A stretch of DNA of 64,000 bases from Parasediminibacterium sp051861445 (GTDB lineage Bacteria; Bacteroidota; Bacteroidia; Chitinophagales; Chitinophagaceae). The notes below the pieces were generated by a model that did not search any database, was not told where the DNA came from, and saw only the letters and a list, made by a program, of their open reading frames with translations. This document shows, piece after piece, positions 48,284-56,526 of this stretch (its first letter is position 1; the number at the start of each line of letters is the position of its first letter). The stretch spans positions 1 through 64,000 of the forward strand of contig JBHYCS010000016.1 in NCBI GenBank assembly GCA_051861445.1, read 5' to 3'. A program made the position numbers and the translations under genes.

Positions 48284-48427
48284 TTATATGTTTTTGATAA
48301 GTTGCAATATCCAACTGTAATTCATGTACAGCATTAACACACCAATAAGTACAAGTATGATATTAATATGCAAACGAATACGTTTAATTACAGAAGGAGA
48401 GTACCAACTTTTTTGTTGATATTCCAT
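48284..48427 (-). CDS. Small single-span membrane protein (47 residues)
   Basis: An open frame of 48 codons from ATG at 48427 to TAA fits between two genes of the copper/redox cluster. It encodes MEYQQKSWYSPSVIKRIRLH, then a hydrophobic stretch INIILVLIGVLMLYM followed by NYSWILQLIKNI. A basic patch just before the helix predicts the N-terminus inside. I know no family. Its position between the 122-residue protein and the MbnP-like gene, same strand, with no competing frame, supports it being real. Confidence 0.5.
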   Translation of the reverse strand: MEYQQKSWYSPSVIKRIRLHINIILVLIGVLMLYMNYSWILQLIKNI

Positions 48428-48474
48428 CGAAATTGTTTTTTATCTGAAAAAATGACAATAAAATGTTAAGCTAT

Positions 48475-48843
48475 TTAGCAACATGGAGGACGAAAAATAT
48501 CTAATGTACGATGAATGGCCTTTGGACTTTTTAAAATGGGATATGTTCTTTTTATAAAAGCAGATGGAATAGTATTGTGAGCTAAGAAAAATGATTTTGA
48601 AGAAAGCGTTTGAAAAATTTCATTTCCTTTTTTTTCGGTGTTTTCAGTTTCTTTCTTTTCTTCTGCCTGTATTTTTTTCATCAATTGGCATTTGCCATTA
48701 CATTTTAAAACAGGTTTGGCCTTGTTAACACAGTTTTTTACGTAGGCTGAGGTATTAAAACTATAATCAGCTATTACCAAATAACGACTAAATGTTTGCA
48801 ATGCAAACACTAGTGTTAAAATAATGGTGATAAACTGTTTCAT
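48475..48843 (-). CDS. Small Cys-containing exported protein
   Basis: A 122-residue protein of unknown function with an N-terminal hydrophobic segment (FITIILTLVFALQTFSRYLV) acting as a signal or anchor. The next part has a cysteine cluster, NCVNKAKPVLKCNGKCQLMK, followed by a charged EEKKETENTEKK linker and a C-terminal FRPPCC. Similar Cys-rich proteins stand before copper/redox genes in other Bacteroidota as far as I recall. It is likely the first gene of the operon that runs to the terminator at 45919. Metal binding is a guess from the cysteines. Confidence 0.65.
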   Translation of the reverse strand: MKQFITIILTLVFALQTFSRYLVIADYSFNTSAYVKNCVNKAKPVLKCNGKCQLMKKIQAEEKKETENTEKKGNEIFQTLSSKSFFLAHNTIPSAFIKRTYPILKSPKAIHRTLDIFRPPCC

Positions 48844-48970
48844 ATTAAATATGCTGCAAAAGTAGCATCTCTATCGAAAGAAATCAAGAATTCATAAACA
48901 AATATTCGATTATTGTTTAGAACTCTAATTTTAAAATAATCGATGAGTGTAAACTATAAGATTTACATAT

Positions 48971-49438
48971 CTATTCACCCAAAGCTTCATATCCTTCATC
49001 AACTAATAAATTTTTTCCATCGGCTGCTGTAGTTGCCAAAACATCGCATCTATTGTTCATTTCATTACTTGCATGCCCTTTTACCCAATTGATATGAATG
49101 CTAAATTGTTTCGATAAATGATAATAGCGAGTCCATAAATCTTTGTTCTTTTTGCCACCTTTAAAATCGGTTTTCATCCAACCATCTAGCCAGCGTTTTT
49201 GAATGCTATCTACCACATATTTGCTATCTGTAAAAATGTTTACAGGAATATTTTTTCTCGTTAAACTTTCTAAAGCCACAATTACAGCCATTAATTCCAT
49301 ACGGTTATTGGTGGTGTAACGATAACCTTGAGCAATTTCTTTTTTTGTTTCTCCCCAAATCAGTACAATTCCATAACCACCAGGACCAGGGTTTCCACGA
49401 GCTGCTCCATCGGTGTAAATAAGTAAAGGATGCGACAT
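48971..49438 (-). CDS. rnhA: Ribonuclease HI
   Basis: Endonuclease that cuts the RNA strand of RNA/DNA hybrids during replication and R-loop removal, cytoplasmic. The catalytic set is complete: Asp10 in YTDGAARGNPGPGGYG, Glu48 in NNRMELMAV, Asp71 in IFTDSKYVVDSI and Asp132 in NNRCDVLA, plus His122 in VKGHASN. At 155 residues it is the classical bacterial single-domain form without an N-terminal hybrid-binding domain. It appears to be transcribed alone, with about 125 bases to the next gene on the left. Confidence 0.96.
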   Translation of the reverse strand: MSHPLLIYTDGAARGNPGPGGYGIVLIWGETKKEIAQGYRYTTNNRMELMAVIVALESLTRKNIPVNIFTDSKYVVDSIQKRWLDGWMKTDFKGGKKNKDLWTRYYHLSKQFSIHINWVKGHASNEMNNRCDVLATTAADGKNLLVDEGYEALGE

Positions 49439-49492
49439 GAATGTATTTAAAAGAAATTTTTAGTGAGACAAAATGATATTCTATAACAAAAA

Positions 49493-50281
49493 TTAAGGCA
49501 AAAAGTATTCACCTTTCATATATAAAACACATTCACCAGAAATGGTTACTCTGTCGTCTTTATCTTCACAATGAATAATGCCTCCACGTTTAGAAATTTG
49601 TTTAGCAAGCATTTTTTTCTTACCCAAAATTTCACTCCAAAAGGGAATTAAACTTGCATGTGCAGAACCAGTTACAGGATCTTCTTCAATTACTGAATTC
49701 AAAACAAAAAATCTGCTTACAAAATCACAATCATTTCCAGGTGCAGTTGCAATTACACCCAATGCATCAATTCTATTTAACCAAATAAAATCGGGTTTAA
49801 AGTTTTCTACTTCTTCTTGTGTGCTGTATTGTAAAACGTAGTCTCTGCTTTTATAAATATGCTGAGGTTGGTGATTGATGCCTTCAATTAACGCCAATGG
49901 AGGATTGCATTTTTGTGGCATTCTACTCGGAAAATTCATTTCCAATAAAGATCCTTCTGTTTTTTTAACATGCAATAATCCGCTATTGCTGTTGAAAGTA
50001 ATATCGTTTTTGGTATAACCAAAATATTTAAAAATAACATGTGCTGTAGCCAAAGTAGGATGACCAGCCAAATCGATTTCAATTTCAGGCGTAAACCAAC
50101 GAATATGAAAAATATCACCATCAGGTATAAAAAAAGCAGTTTCTGATAAGTTGTTTTCTTTCGCCAATTCTTGCATCACTTCTGTTGGTAACCATGCGTT
50201 TAGTGGACAAACAGCTGCCGGATTTCCACCGAAAATACTATTGGTAAATGCATTCACCTGAAAAATAGGATAGGCCTTCAT
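49493..50281 (-). CDS. PhzF-family isomerase-like protein
   Basis: Member of the PhzF/diaminopimelate-epimerase-fold family, cytoplasmic enzymes that isomerise small metabolites. The opening YPIFQVNAFTNSIFGGNPAA, the catalytic-Glu segment NNLSETAFFIPDGDIFHIRW, FTPEIEIDLAGHPTLATAHV and the C-terminal EEDPVTGSAHASLIPFWSEI are all conserved. Length (262) is normal. No phenazine genes are nearby, so the substrate is unknown; most genomic PhzF homologues are orphans like this one. Confidence 0.92.
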   Translation of the reverse strand: MKAYPIFQVNAFTNSIFGGNPAAVCPLNAWLPTEVMQELAKENNLSETAFFIPDGDIFHIRWFTPEIEIDLAGHPTLATAHVIFKYFGYTKNDITFNSNSGLLHVKKTEGSLLEMNFPSRMPQKCNPPLALIEGINHQPQHIYKSRDYVLQYSTQEEVENFKPDFIWLNRIDALGVIATAPGNDCDFVSRFFVLNSVIEEDPVTGSAHASLIPFWSEILGKKKMLAKQISKRGGIIHCEDKDDRVTISGECVLYMKGEYFLP

Positions 50282-50351
50282 AAATTTTAAATTCGATTAG
50301 TTACTTAAATTTAAACAAACGTACAACCTAAAAAGTACTTTACATTAAAAT

Positions 50352-52004
50352 TTATACCTGAAAAACGCCTAGTTTAAATTCTTCTATTTTGGGTTGATGA
50401 TTGGCCGCTTCAATAGCTGCACTAATTCTATCTCTAGTTGTTACTGGGTCAATAATTTCATCTACCCACAATCTTGCCGCTGCATAATACGGTGAAGTTT
50501 GCTTTTCGTAGCTAGATTTTATAGAATTGTACAATTCATTTTCTTCTGCAATTGTTACCTCTTTGCCTTTGGCTTTCATGCCTGCCACTTGAATTTGTAA
50601 TAATGTTTTGGCACTTTGTTCACCACCCATTACTGCAATTTTAGCACTTGGCCAAGCATAAATAAAACGAGGATCGTAGGCTTTTCCACACATGGCATAA
50701 TTGCCAGCACCGTAAGAATTGCCAATAATAATGGTTATTTTAGGAACTACAGAATTGGCTACAGCATTTACCAATTTAGCTCCATCTTTTATAATACCGC
50801 TATGTTCGCTACGGCTTCCAACCATAAAACCAGTTACATCTTGTAAAAACACCAATGGAATTTTCTTTTGGTTACAATTCATAATAAATCTAGCAGCTTT
50901 ATCTGCACTATCATTATAAATTACACCACCCATTTGCATTTCGCCTTTAGCGGTTTTGGTAATTAAGCGTTGATTGGCAACAATTCCAACAGCCCATCCA
51001 TCTATTCTTGCATATCCACAAACAATGGTTTTACCATAATCTTTTTTAAACTCGTCGAAAGAAGATAATGTGCTACCATTTTCAAGAACTTGATCTACTA
51101 TTGTATGAATAATTTCTGTAACATCGTAAGGTTTGGTATTTCCTTCTGACATAATGCCATAAATAGTTTCAGGCAATTTGTATGGTGCTGTTGATGCAAT
51201 TTTATCAAAACCAGCTGTTTGTGGTTTTGCAATTTTACCAATGATCTTTTTGATGTGCAATAAACATTCTTGTTCAGTGGCAAATTTATAATCTGCAATA
51301 CCACTAATGCTGTTGTGTGTTTCTGCTCCACCTAATTTTTCGTTGTCAATATCTTCACCAATAGCTGCTTTTACCAAATAGGAGCCAGCTAAAAAAATGC
51401 TACCATTTCCTTCTACCATCAATGTTTCATCACTCATAATGGGTAAGTAAGCACCACCAGCTACACAAGCACCCATAACAGCAGCAATTTGCGTAATTCC
51501 TAAAGCACTCATTTTGGCATTGTTTCTAAACATTCTACCAAAATGTTCTTTATCTGGAAAAATTTCATCTTGTAGCGGCAAATACACACCTGCACTGTCT
51601 ACTAAATAAATAATGGGTAAATTATTTTCTAGGGCAATTTCTTGTAATCGTAGGTTTTTTTTGCCAGTAATAGGAAACCAAGCACCTGCTTTTACAGTTT
51701 GGTCGTTGGCCACAATTACACACAATCTACCACTTACATAACCCAAACCACCAACAGTGCCACCACAAGGGCAACCACCATGTTCTGCATACATGTCGTA
51801 ACCTGCAAAACTTCCTATTTCTGTAAAGCTGGTTTGTTCGTCTATTAAAAAAGCAATGCGTTCTCTTGCTGTAAGCTTTTGTTTTTCATGTTGTTTGGCG
51901 ATTGCTTTTTTTCCTCCGCCTAATTTGATAACATCTACAAGTTGATTGGTTTTACTAATGAGTAATTTCATCCAATCTTCATTGCGGCTAATTTGTACAT
52001 TCAT
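50352..52004 (-). CDS. Acyl-CoA carboxylase carboxyltransferase (beta) subunit, MccB-like
   Basis: Biotin-dependent carboxyltransferase subunit of the methylcrotonyl-CoA type. I start at 52004 (MNVQISRNEDWMKLL). The N-terminal ClpP-fold half has GGCPCGGTVGGLGYVSGRLC, DSAGVYLPLQDEIFPDKEHF and MGACVAGGAYLPIMSDE, and the C-terminal half has FLQDVTGFMVGSRSEHSGII, GNSYGAGNYAMCGKAYDPRF and WPSAKIAVMGGEQSAKTLL. The LPLQDEIFPDKEHFGR signature points to the leucine-degradation enzyme rather than propionyl-CoA carboxylase. The biotin-carrying alpha subunit is not adjacent. Its first 38 coding/leader bases are duplicated at 57613-57650. Confidence 0.92.
   Translation of the reverse strand: MNVQISRNEDWMKLLISKTNQLVDVIKLGGGKKAIAKQHEKQKLTARERIAFLIDEQTSFTEIGSFAGYDMYAEHGGCPCGGTVGGLGYVSGRLCVIVANDQTVKAGAWFPITGKKNLRLQEIALENNLPIIYLVDSAGVYLPLQDEIFPDKEHFGRMFRNNAKMSALGITQIAAVMGACVAGGAYLPIMSDETLMVEGNGSIFLAGSYLVKAAIGEDIDNEKLGGAETHNSISGIADYKFATEQECLLHIKKIIGKIAKPQTAGFDKIASTAPYKLPETIYGIMSEGNTKPYDVTEIIHTIVDQVLENGSTLSSFDEFKKDYGKTIVCGYARIDGWAVGIVANQRLITKTAKGEMQMGGVIYNDSADKAARFIMNCNQKKIPLVFLQDVTGFMVGSRSEHSGIIKDGAKLVNAVANSVVPKITIIIGNSYGAGNYAMCGKAYDPRFIYAWPSAKIAVMGGEQSAKTLLQIQVAGMKAKGKEVTIAEENELYNSIKSSYEKQTSPYYAAARLWVDEIIDPVTTRDRISAAIEAANHQPKIEEFKLGVFQV
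51964..52001. repeat. Left 38-bp direct repeat (5' end of carboxylase gene)
   Basis: Bases 51964-52001 match 57613-57650 in 37 of 38 positions and in the same orientation. Here the repeat encodes the first residues of the carboxyltransferase. The two copies bound the 5.6-kb stretch of unusual genes, like the two ends of an inserted element. Confidence 0.7.
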
Positions 52005-52189
52005 AAAACGAACAGTTGTTAGTTTTGTAAAAATAGGTATATACAATTGATTTTGATGATAAAGTTTATAGCTTTTATTATGAAAATAGATTATAAATAA
52101 AGGTTGTGAGTATGCTGAAAATGTTTAAAGTGAATTTGTTGGTTATATTAAAAAATATTTGTTTTGGTGTTGAAACAAACTTATATCCA

Positions 52190-54064
52190 ATGAGAAAAAT
52201 TTTATCAATTCTTTTTTTAGCATTTATCTTTTACTCTTGTTCAAAAAAAGAAACCAATCCAATTACACAAACACCCGATTCAAACACGTTTAAAAAGCCT
52301 GAAGCCAAACAAAACCCACTTTCAATTAGCCATGCAAGGGAAGTAATTAAGAAATACAAAATAACAAAAGCAGATTTTAAAGGGAATAATGAAATAACGA
52401 CGTATAGTTCCACTACAAACTATGAAACAGAGTATTATGAAATACCGGATGAAAGTCAATCAGTTTATATAACATACTCTCCAACAGATATTGACCCAGA
52501 AACACTACAAATTTTACAACACGATAATTTGGCACATGTATTTAATTTCCCATTTGCCAATGGAGAAGTTTACAGCGAAGCTTCTAGTTTGAACGAAAAT
52601 ACATCTGGATTTTACCAAAATGGAAATATATATGCTTATATACCTATTACTGATAATTATATTGATACATACGTAAACAATATACATCCCACAATTATTG
52701 ATACGCTGTACCAACCTGTAAACGACCAAGACCCTGTGTTTCTTTATAGTTTAGTTGATGCCGGCTATATTTCACTTACAGAAGCCCAAGAATTAATGCA
52801 TGAAAATGTAATTAATAGTAATCCTGTAAGCCAAGAACAAGTTTCGGAAAATACGCAGACGCATTTTTTTGGTTCTGTATTTAAGCGACCTAGAGGTTTT
52901 GTAAGATATACTGATACAGAACTTGGTCAAAATCAGCCAGTAATGGGTAGTAGGGTTTACACCTTGGTATTTGGTGTGCCTATTTTTACGCATACCAATA
53001 ATGATGGTTATTTTCAAATTCCATGGCGTTTTCTGGTAGGAACCATTGTTATTACGCAGGCAAGAAATAATAATGTTACTGTTAAGCCTTTAAATCTTGG
53101 TTTTTTAGTAGGTAGCATTCATGTACATGGTTGGGTAGGTAGAGGTAGTTTAGAAAACATAAATATAAACTACACACAACACAACCAAGCAAGGTATTGG
53201 GCACATATACTAAATGGCGTAAGACGGTATAGAAATTTTTGTGAACAAAATGGTATCTCTGCTGGACCCACACATTTAACTGTTTGGGCTAGATGGCAAA
53301 ATGGATTGGGTTCGGCTTCTGCACCTTTACTCAATCATGTAAATTTATCACATGGTGTTATCGAAACACTTGCTAATACTTTATTAAACACAGATATCGA
53401 TTTGGCATTTGAATTACCGAATTTACCTAGTTTAATGGGTGTTAGAATTTTGCCAGATATGATATTAAGTGCCAGTAAGAATCAGAATGATTATCTTAAT
53501 TCAGCAAATAAAAACGTATTTAGTTCGGCATTATCACAAGTGATTTTTCATGAAATGGGACATGCTAGCCATTTTATTAAAGCAGGTCATTCATTTTATG
53601 TAGGTTTAATGACTAATACCTTTTTTACAAGTATTTTTAATGGAGATTCTGGTTATGGCACATACGGGAGTTGGTGGAGCGAAAATGTACAAATTGCTGA
53701 AAGTTGGGCTGAGTTTATTGGTGATAGAGTTAGCATACAAGTGTACCCAAATGGGTGGAAAAGGGCTGAAGGAAATTTTAGAAGAACAATAACTTTTATG
53801 GAAACTGATAAACATTTTATTAATGATTGGATACCCTATGGAATACTCAATGATTTACAAGATGGAGATCTTGCAGTTACGCCTGTAGTTAACAGCACTG
53901 CAACAGAACCGTGGGACAATGTTTCAGGTGCAACTACCAACGAATTGTATAATACTTTAGGCTCAAATGTAAGAGGAATGGCAGATTTTAAAGAACGCTT
54001 TTTACAATTGTATCCAAGATTCAATAGAAACGATGTACAACAAATTTATAATTTCCATCAATAA
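52190..54064 (+). CDS. Putative gluzincin-type zinc metallopeptidase lipoprotein
   Basis: I do not recognise a named family. I start at 52190, which gives MRKILSILFLAFIFYSCSKK with a lipobox cysteine (Cys17); upstream in-frame ATGs lack a signal. Residues about 220-320 are beta-rich (FGSVFKRPRGFVRYTDTELG, TLVFGVPIFTHTNNDGYFQI), resembling a carboxypeptidase-regulatory-like module. The likely catalytic site is HEMGH at 454-458 within VIFHEMGHASHFIKAGH, with Glu504 or Glu508 in QIAESWAEFIGD about 46-50 residues later, a spacing seen in some HExxH-E peptidases. The 625-residue protein is probably displayed outside the cell. A broken copy of its 3' end lies at 54802. Confidence 0.68.
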   Translation: MRKILSILFLAFIFYSCSKKETNPITQTPDSNTFKKPEAKQNPLSISHAREVIKKYKITKADFKGNNEITTYSSTTNYETEYYEIPDESQSVYITYSPTDIDPETLQILQHDNLAHVFNFPFANGEVYSEASSLNENTSGFYQNGNIYAYIPITDNYIDTYVNNIHPTIIDTLYQPVNDQDPVFLYSLVDAGYISLTEAQELMHENVINSNPVSQEQVSENTQTHFFGSVFKRPRGFVRYTDTELGQNQPVMGSRVYTLVFGVPIFTHTNNDGYFQIPWRFLVGTIVITQARNNNVTVKPLNLGFLVGSIHVHGWVGRGSLENININYTQHNQARYWAHILNGVRRYRNFCEQNGISAGPTHLTVWARWQNGLGSASAPLLNHVNLSHGVIETLANTLLNTDIDLAFELPNLPSLMGVRILPDMILSASKNQNDYLNSANKNVFSSALSQVIFHEMGHASHFIKAGHSFYVGLMTNTFFTSIFNGDSGYGTYGSWWSENVQIAESWAEFIGDRVSIQVYPNGWKRAEGNFRRTITFMETDKHFINDWIPYGILNDLQDGDLAVTPVVNSTATEPWDNVSGATTNELYNTLGSNVRGMADFKERFLQLYPRFNRNDVQQIYNFHQ

Positions 54065-54072
54065 ATTATTAT

Positions 54073-54690
54073 ATGTTTAAGTTTTTTGTAAACCTATTAT
54101 TTTGTATAGCTATTTGTTCGGTTGGTTGTATAGATAAAAGGTCTTTAGACTCTAAAAACTGGCCACCCATTACTTTAGTAGGCACACTAAATGTTGAGAA
54201 GGAAATATATAAATTAGGTGATACCTTGGTGTTTAGTTTTATTGTTCCTGACTCTTTACCCTCGTTAACAACTTTAGGCGAAAAAGTTAAAATACACAGT
54301 TTAAGTGAGGCTTCTTTATGGTTTAATCTTAATGAATATGATACATTAAATAAACAAAGAATAATTTTTCCACTAAATAGCTCTATTCCAGTAAAAGCAA
54401 TTAGTGGAAATTTACAAATTCGTAACAATACCTATTATATTGGTGATTTTGATGTAAGAAATAAACCCTTTGCTTTATCATTTGCAATCATACTCAATAA
54501 AAAAGGGTTGTTTGCAATATATAATGGCGATATCAGAAATTTTATTGCAAACGACGGACAATATAAAGCAGGTTTATTCTTTAAATTAAACACAGTTTCA
54601 AAAAATATTCATTTAGTCAATAAACATTTCCCTCAAATAGTGGATAGTAATTTAGATTTGAATTTTTTCTATGCATTTTATGTGCAGTAA
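54073..54690 (+). CDS. Hypothetical lipoprotein
   Basis: Unrecognised 205-residue lipoprotein: hydrophobic start FKFFVNLLFCIAICSVGC with a lipobox cysteine at residue 19. The mature part is beta-rich (LVGTLNVEKEIYKLGDTLVF, LSEASLWFNLNEYDTLNKQR, DVRNKPFALSFAIILNKKGL), perhaps one immunoglobulin-like domain. It begins eight bases after the metallopeptidase stop, so the pair is co-transcribed and probably works together; an inhibitor or partner role is possible but unsupported by homology I can see. Confidence 0.62.
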   Translation: MFKFFVNLLFCIAICSVGCIDKRSLDSKNWPPITLVGTLNVEKEIYKLGDTLVFSFIVPDSLPSLTTLGEKVKIHSLSEASLWFNLNEYDTLNKQRIIFPLNSSIPVKAISGNLQIRNNTYYIGDFDVRNKPFALSFAIILNKKGLFAIYNGDIRNFIANDGQYKAGLFFKLNTVSKNIHLVNKHFPQIVDSNLDLNFFYAFYVQ

Positions 54691-54708
54691 TAATCTATTT
54701 GTAAATTT

Positions 54709-54745
54709 CATAGCCCTTTTTAAAAACTAAGAGGGCTATGTTTTT
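54709..54745 (+). terminator. Terminator after the metallopeptidase/lipoprotein pair
   Basis: CATAGCCCT pairs with AGGGCTATG around a 13-base loop and is followed by five T residues. It is 19 bases after the lipoprotein stop. Confidence 0.82.
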
Positions 54746-54801
54746 CTTTAAAAAATTAAATTAAGAAAGCATTTGTGCGTCTGTAAATTGCTAGACATAA
54801 T

Positions 54802-54962
54802 AATTTGAAAGATGGAAATTAAATGTAACACCAGTTGTTAATACTGAAATAAACGATGACAATGTTGCAGGTGCCTAGGTTAATGAGCTTTACATTTTAC
54901 TTGGCTCCAACATAAGAGGTATGGCAGATTTTAAAGAACGCTTTTTGCATTTACACCTAAGA
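54802..54962 (+). pseudogene. Decayed copy of the metallopeptidase gene 3' end
   Basis: This stretch aligns with about 53850-54025 of the metallopeptidase gene, corresponding to DLQDGDLAVTPVVNS through MADFKERFLQLYP. The best block, around 54916-54946, matches 30 of 31 bases. It has an in-frame stop near 54877 (CCTAGG) and small length changes, and nothing matching the rest of the gene. It is a remnant of a tandem duplication or of a second former paralogue. Confidence 0.75.
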
Positions 54963-55070
54963 GTTAAAAGGCTGGAGAAAGAAAAATAATTGAAAACAAG
55001 TAAACGTATCAATACGGATAATGATTTTAATATTTAATGTTTTGTTTTTATAGTAAATTTTTGAATAAAA

Positions 55071-55706
55071 ATGAACCAAACAATGAGAATAAAAATGCTT
55101 ATTTTTTTAATATGCACTTTTGTTGTTAAGCAAATAGCATTTGCACAAGATAACGGAAAGAATAAAAACCAATTTTACACAACAATTTCTAATTATAGTT
55201 TTATAAATACGAAAAGTAAAAATGAGACTTCAATTAATACTTCTGGTTTTTTAGGATTAGAATTGGGTTTAATGAGATATTATAACAAAAATAATTACTT
55301 AACTGTTAGCATAGGTGCCAAAAGCTCCCGACAATTTCCTTTTGTTGCATTTCTGGTTTTTTTAAAACCTTTCGATACCAATATCAATACAAATTTTTTT
55401 GCTTCATTTTCAAATCATCATGTGTATAAAAAATTCTCATGGGGTTATGGTTTAAGTCTAAATAAATTCAGACAATCAAAAGGATTTGCAAATTCTTTTA
55501 GAGAACTTGACTCTGTTAAAGTCAAAGGGGGTTTGTTAAGCGGTCTATTAGTTGATGGAAAATATTTTATAAATAAGCAGTTTAATGTGGGTGTAAATTT
55601 TCAGACTTCATTTATCAACTTGCGAAAAACAAATGAAGTAAATTATGGTCACCAACTAAATTTTTGCGTTACACATGTCTTTAATTTTAAAAAGAAAAAG
55701 CGATAA
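55071..55706 (+). CDS. Hypothetical outer-membrane-like beta-barrel protein
   Basis: Unrecognised 211-residue exported protein. The start at 55071 (or the ATG 12 bases on) gives a signal peptide ending IAFAQ. Strand pairs alternate with short turns: NQFYTTISNYSFINTKSKNE, SGFLGLELGLMRYYNKNNYL, KFSWGYGLSLNKFR, FINKQFNVGVNFQTSFINL and the terminal HQLNFCVTHVFNFKKKKR. The C-terminal basic tail is unusual for a barrel. There is a 108-base gap after the decayed gene copy; the gene seems transcribed alone inside the accessory segment. Confidence 0.55.
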   Translation: MNQTMRIKMLIFLICTFVVKQIAFAQDNGKNKNQFYTTISNYSFINTKSKNETSINTSGFLGLELGLMRYYNKNNYLTVSIGAKSSRQFPFVAFLVFLKPFDTNINTNFFASFSNHHVYKKFSWGYGLSLNKFRQSKGFANSFRELDSVKVKGGLLSGLLVDGKYFINKQFNVGVNFQTSFINLRKTNEVNYGHQLNFCVTHVFNFKKKKR

Positions 55707-55879
55707 TTAGAAGCTGTTTGATTTAACAATTTGCTATTCCTCATATCATCTCTTTGCTACAACCTACTTGAATTTTTCGCCTTAGGTGTTTAGACTATTG
55801 CTACAAAATTCGCCTCTTTTCGCTAAAAAATAGCCAAAATTAATTATAACCGATTAACTTAAACAGCTTTTATATATTC

Positions 55880-55970
55880 TGTTACAATTTTTTTGTTACA
55901 AAATAAAATGTAACACAGAAATTGTAACAAGCTTGTTACAATTTTGTAAATTGGTGTATAAATTGTAACA
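55880..55970. promoter_or_regulatory. TGTTACAAT operator array upstream of the HTH-like gene
   Basis: At least six copies of TGTTACAAT or its complement occur in 91 bases: 55880-55888, 55894-55902, 55909-55917 (partial), 55921-55929, 55934-55942 and 55962-55970. The fourth and fifth form a perfect 22-base palindrome at 55921-55942. The last site ends one base before the start codon, so bound protein would block transcription or translation. Confidence 0.7.
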
Positions 55971-55971
55971 G

Positions 55972-56463
55972 ATGTTAACTATTCAAACTACTAGGCAGGC
56001 TTTGGGTGTATCACAAAACGAATTTGCAACGCTTGTAGATTGTGACCGTGGCATATTGGCCATGTCAGAAATTGGTAAACGCTTACTGCCTACATCGGCT
56101 AGCCTAGCTTTAGTAACCATACAAAACGCAATGTTATCAACAGACCAAATTGCTATACCTAAGCTTGATGCTACTGCTCAAGCTATACTGAACAAACATA
56201 TCAAACGTTGCGAAACTCAACTGCAACAAAAGCAGTTACAATTAAACACTATTAACCAAAAAATACAAGAAGCACAGCAAGTGATTCATGTAGCCAATAT
56301 ATTAGGTGCAAATGATTCCACATCTGAAAATGCCCGATTGCAATGGACTATACTACAACGAAAAGCTAGTCTACAATTAAAAAAACAACTCTTGTTGCGG
56401 ATAAAAACATCGCTAGCAATGAGTGGGTTAACAGCGGAAATTGCTTACGCTAAAACATTATAA
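55972..56463 (+). CDS. HTH (XRE-like) regulator with helical tail
   Basis: A 163-residue protein. Residues 1-50 resemble an XRE-type helix-turn-helix: MLTIQTTRQALGVSQNEFAT, LVDCDRGILAMSEIGKRLLP, with the recognition-helix region DRGILAMSEIGKR. The remainder is helical and Gln-rich (HIKRCETQLQQKQLQLNTIN, ILQRKASLQLKKQLLLRIKT), likely a coiled coil for dimerisation. The operator array directly upstream, ending at the start codon, argues strongly for autoregulation. Its second likely target is the coiled-coil gene 63 bases downstream. Probably accessory DNA; it is not close to any named regulator I know. Confidence 0.65.
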   Translation: MLTIQTTRQALGVSQNEFATLVDCDRGILAMSEIGKRLLPTSASLALVTIQNAMLSTDQIAIPKLDATAQAILNKHIKRCETQLQQKQLQLNTINQKIQEAQQVIHVANILGANDSTSENARLQWTILQRKASLQLKKQLLLRIKTSLAMSGLTAEIAYAKTL

Positions 56464-56526
56464 ATTATTATATTTATTTTAACAATCCATCAATAAGAAA
56501 GCATATACGATTTTTTTACATTTGAA

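Noticed and set aside
47403..48314. Longer start for the MbnP-like gene
   Set aside because: The extension overlaps the 47-residue gene, begins at a TTG and would hide a clear lipoprotein signal that begins at 48209.
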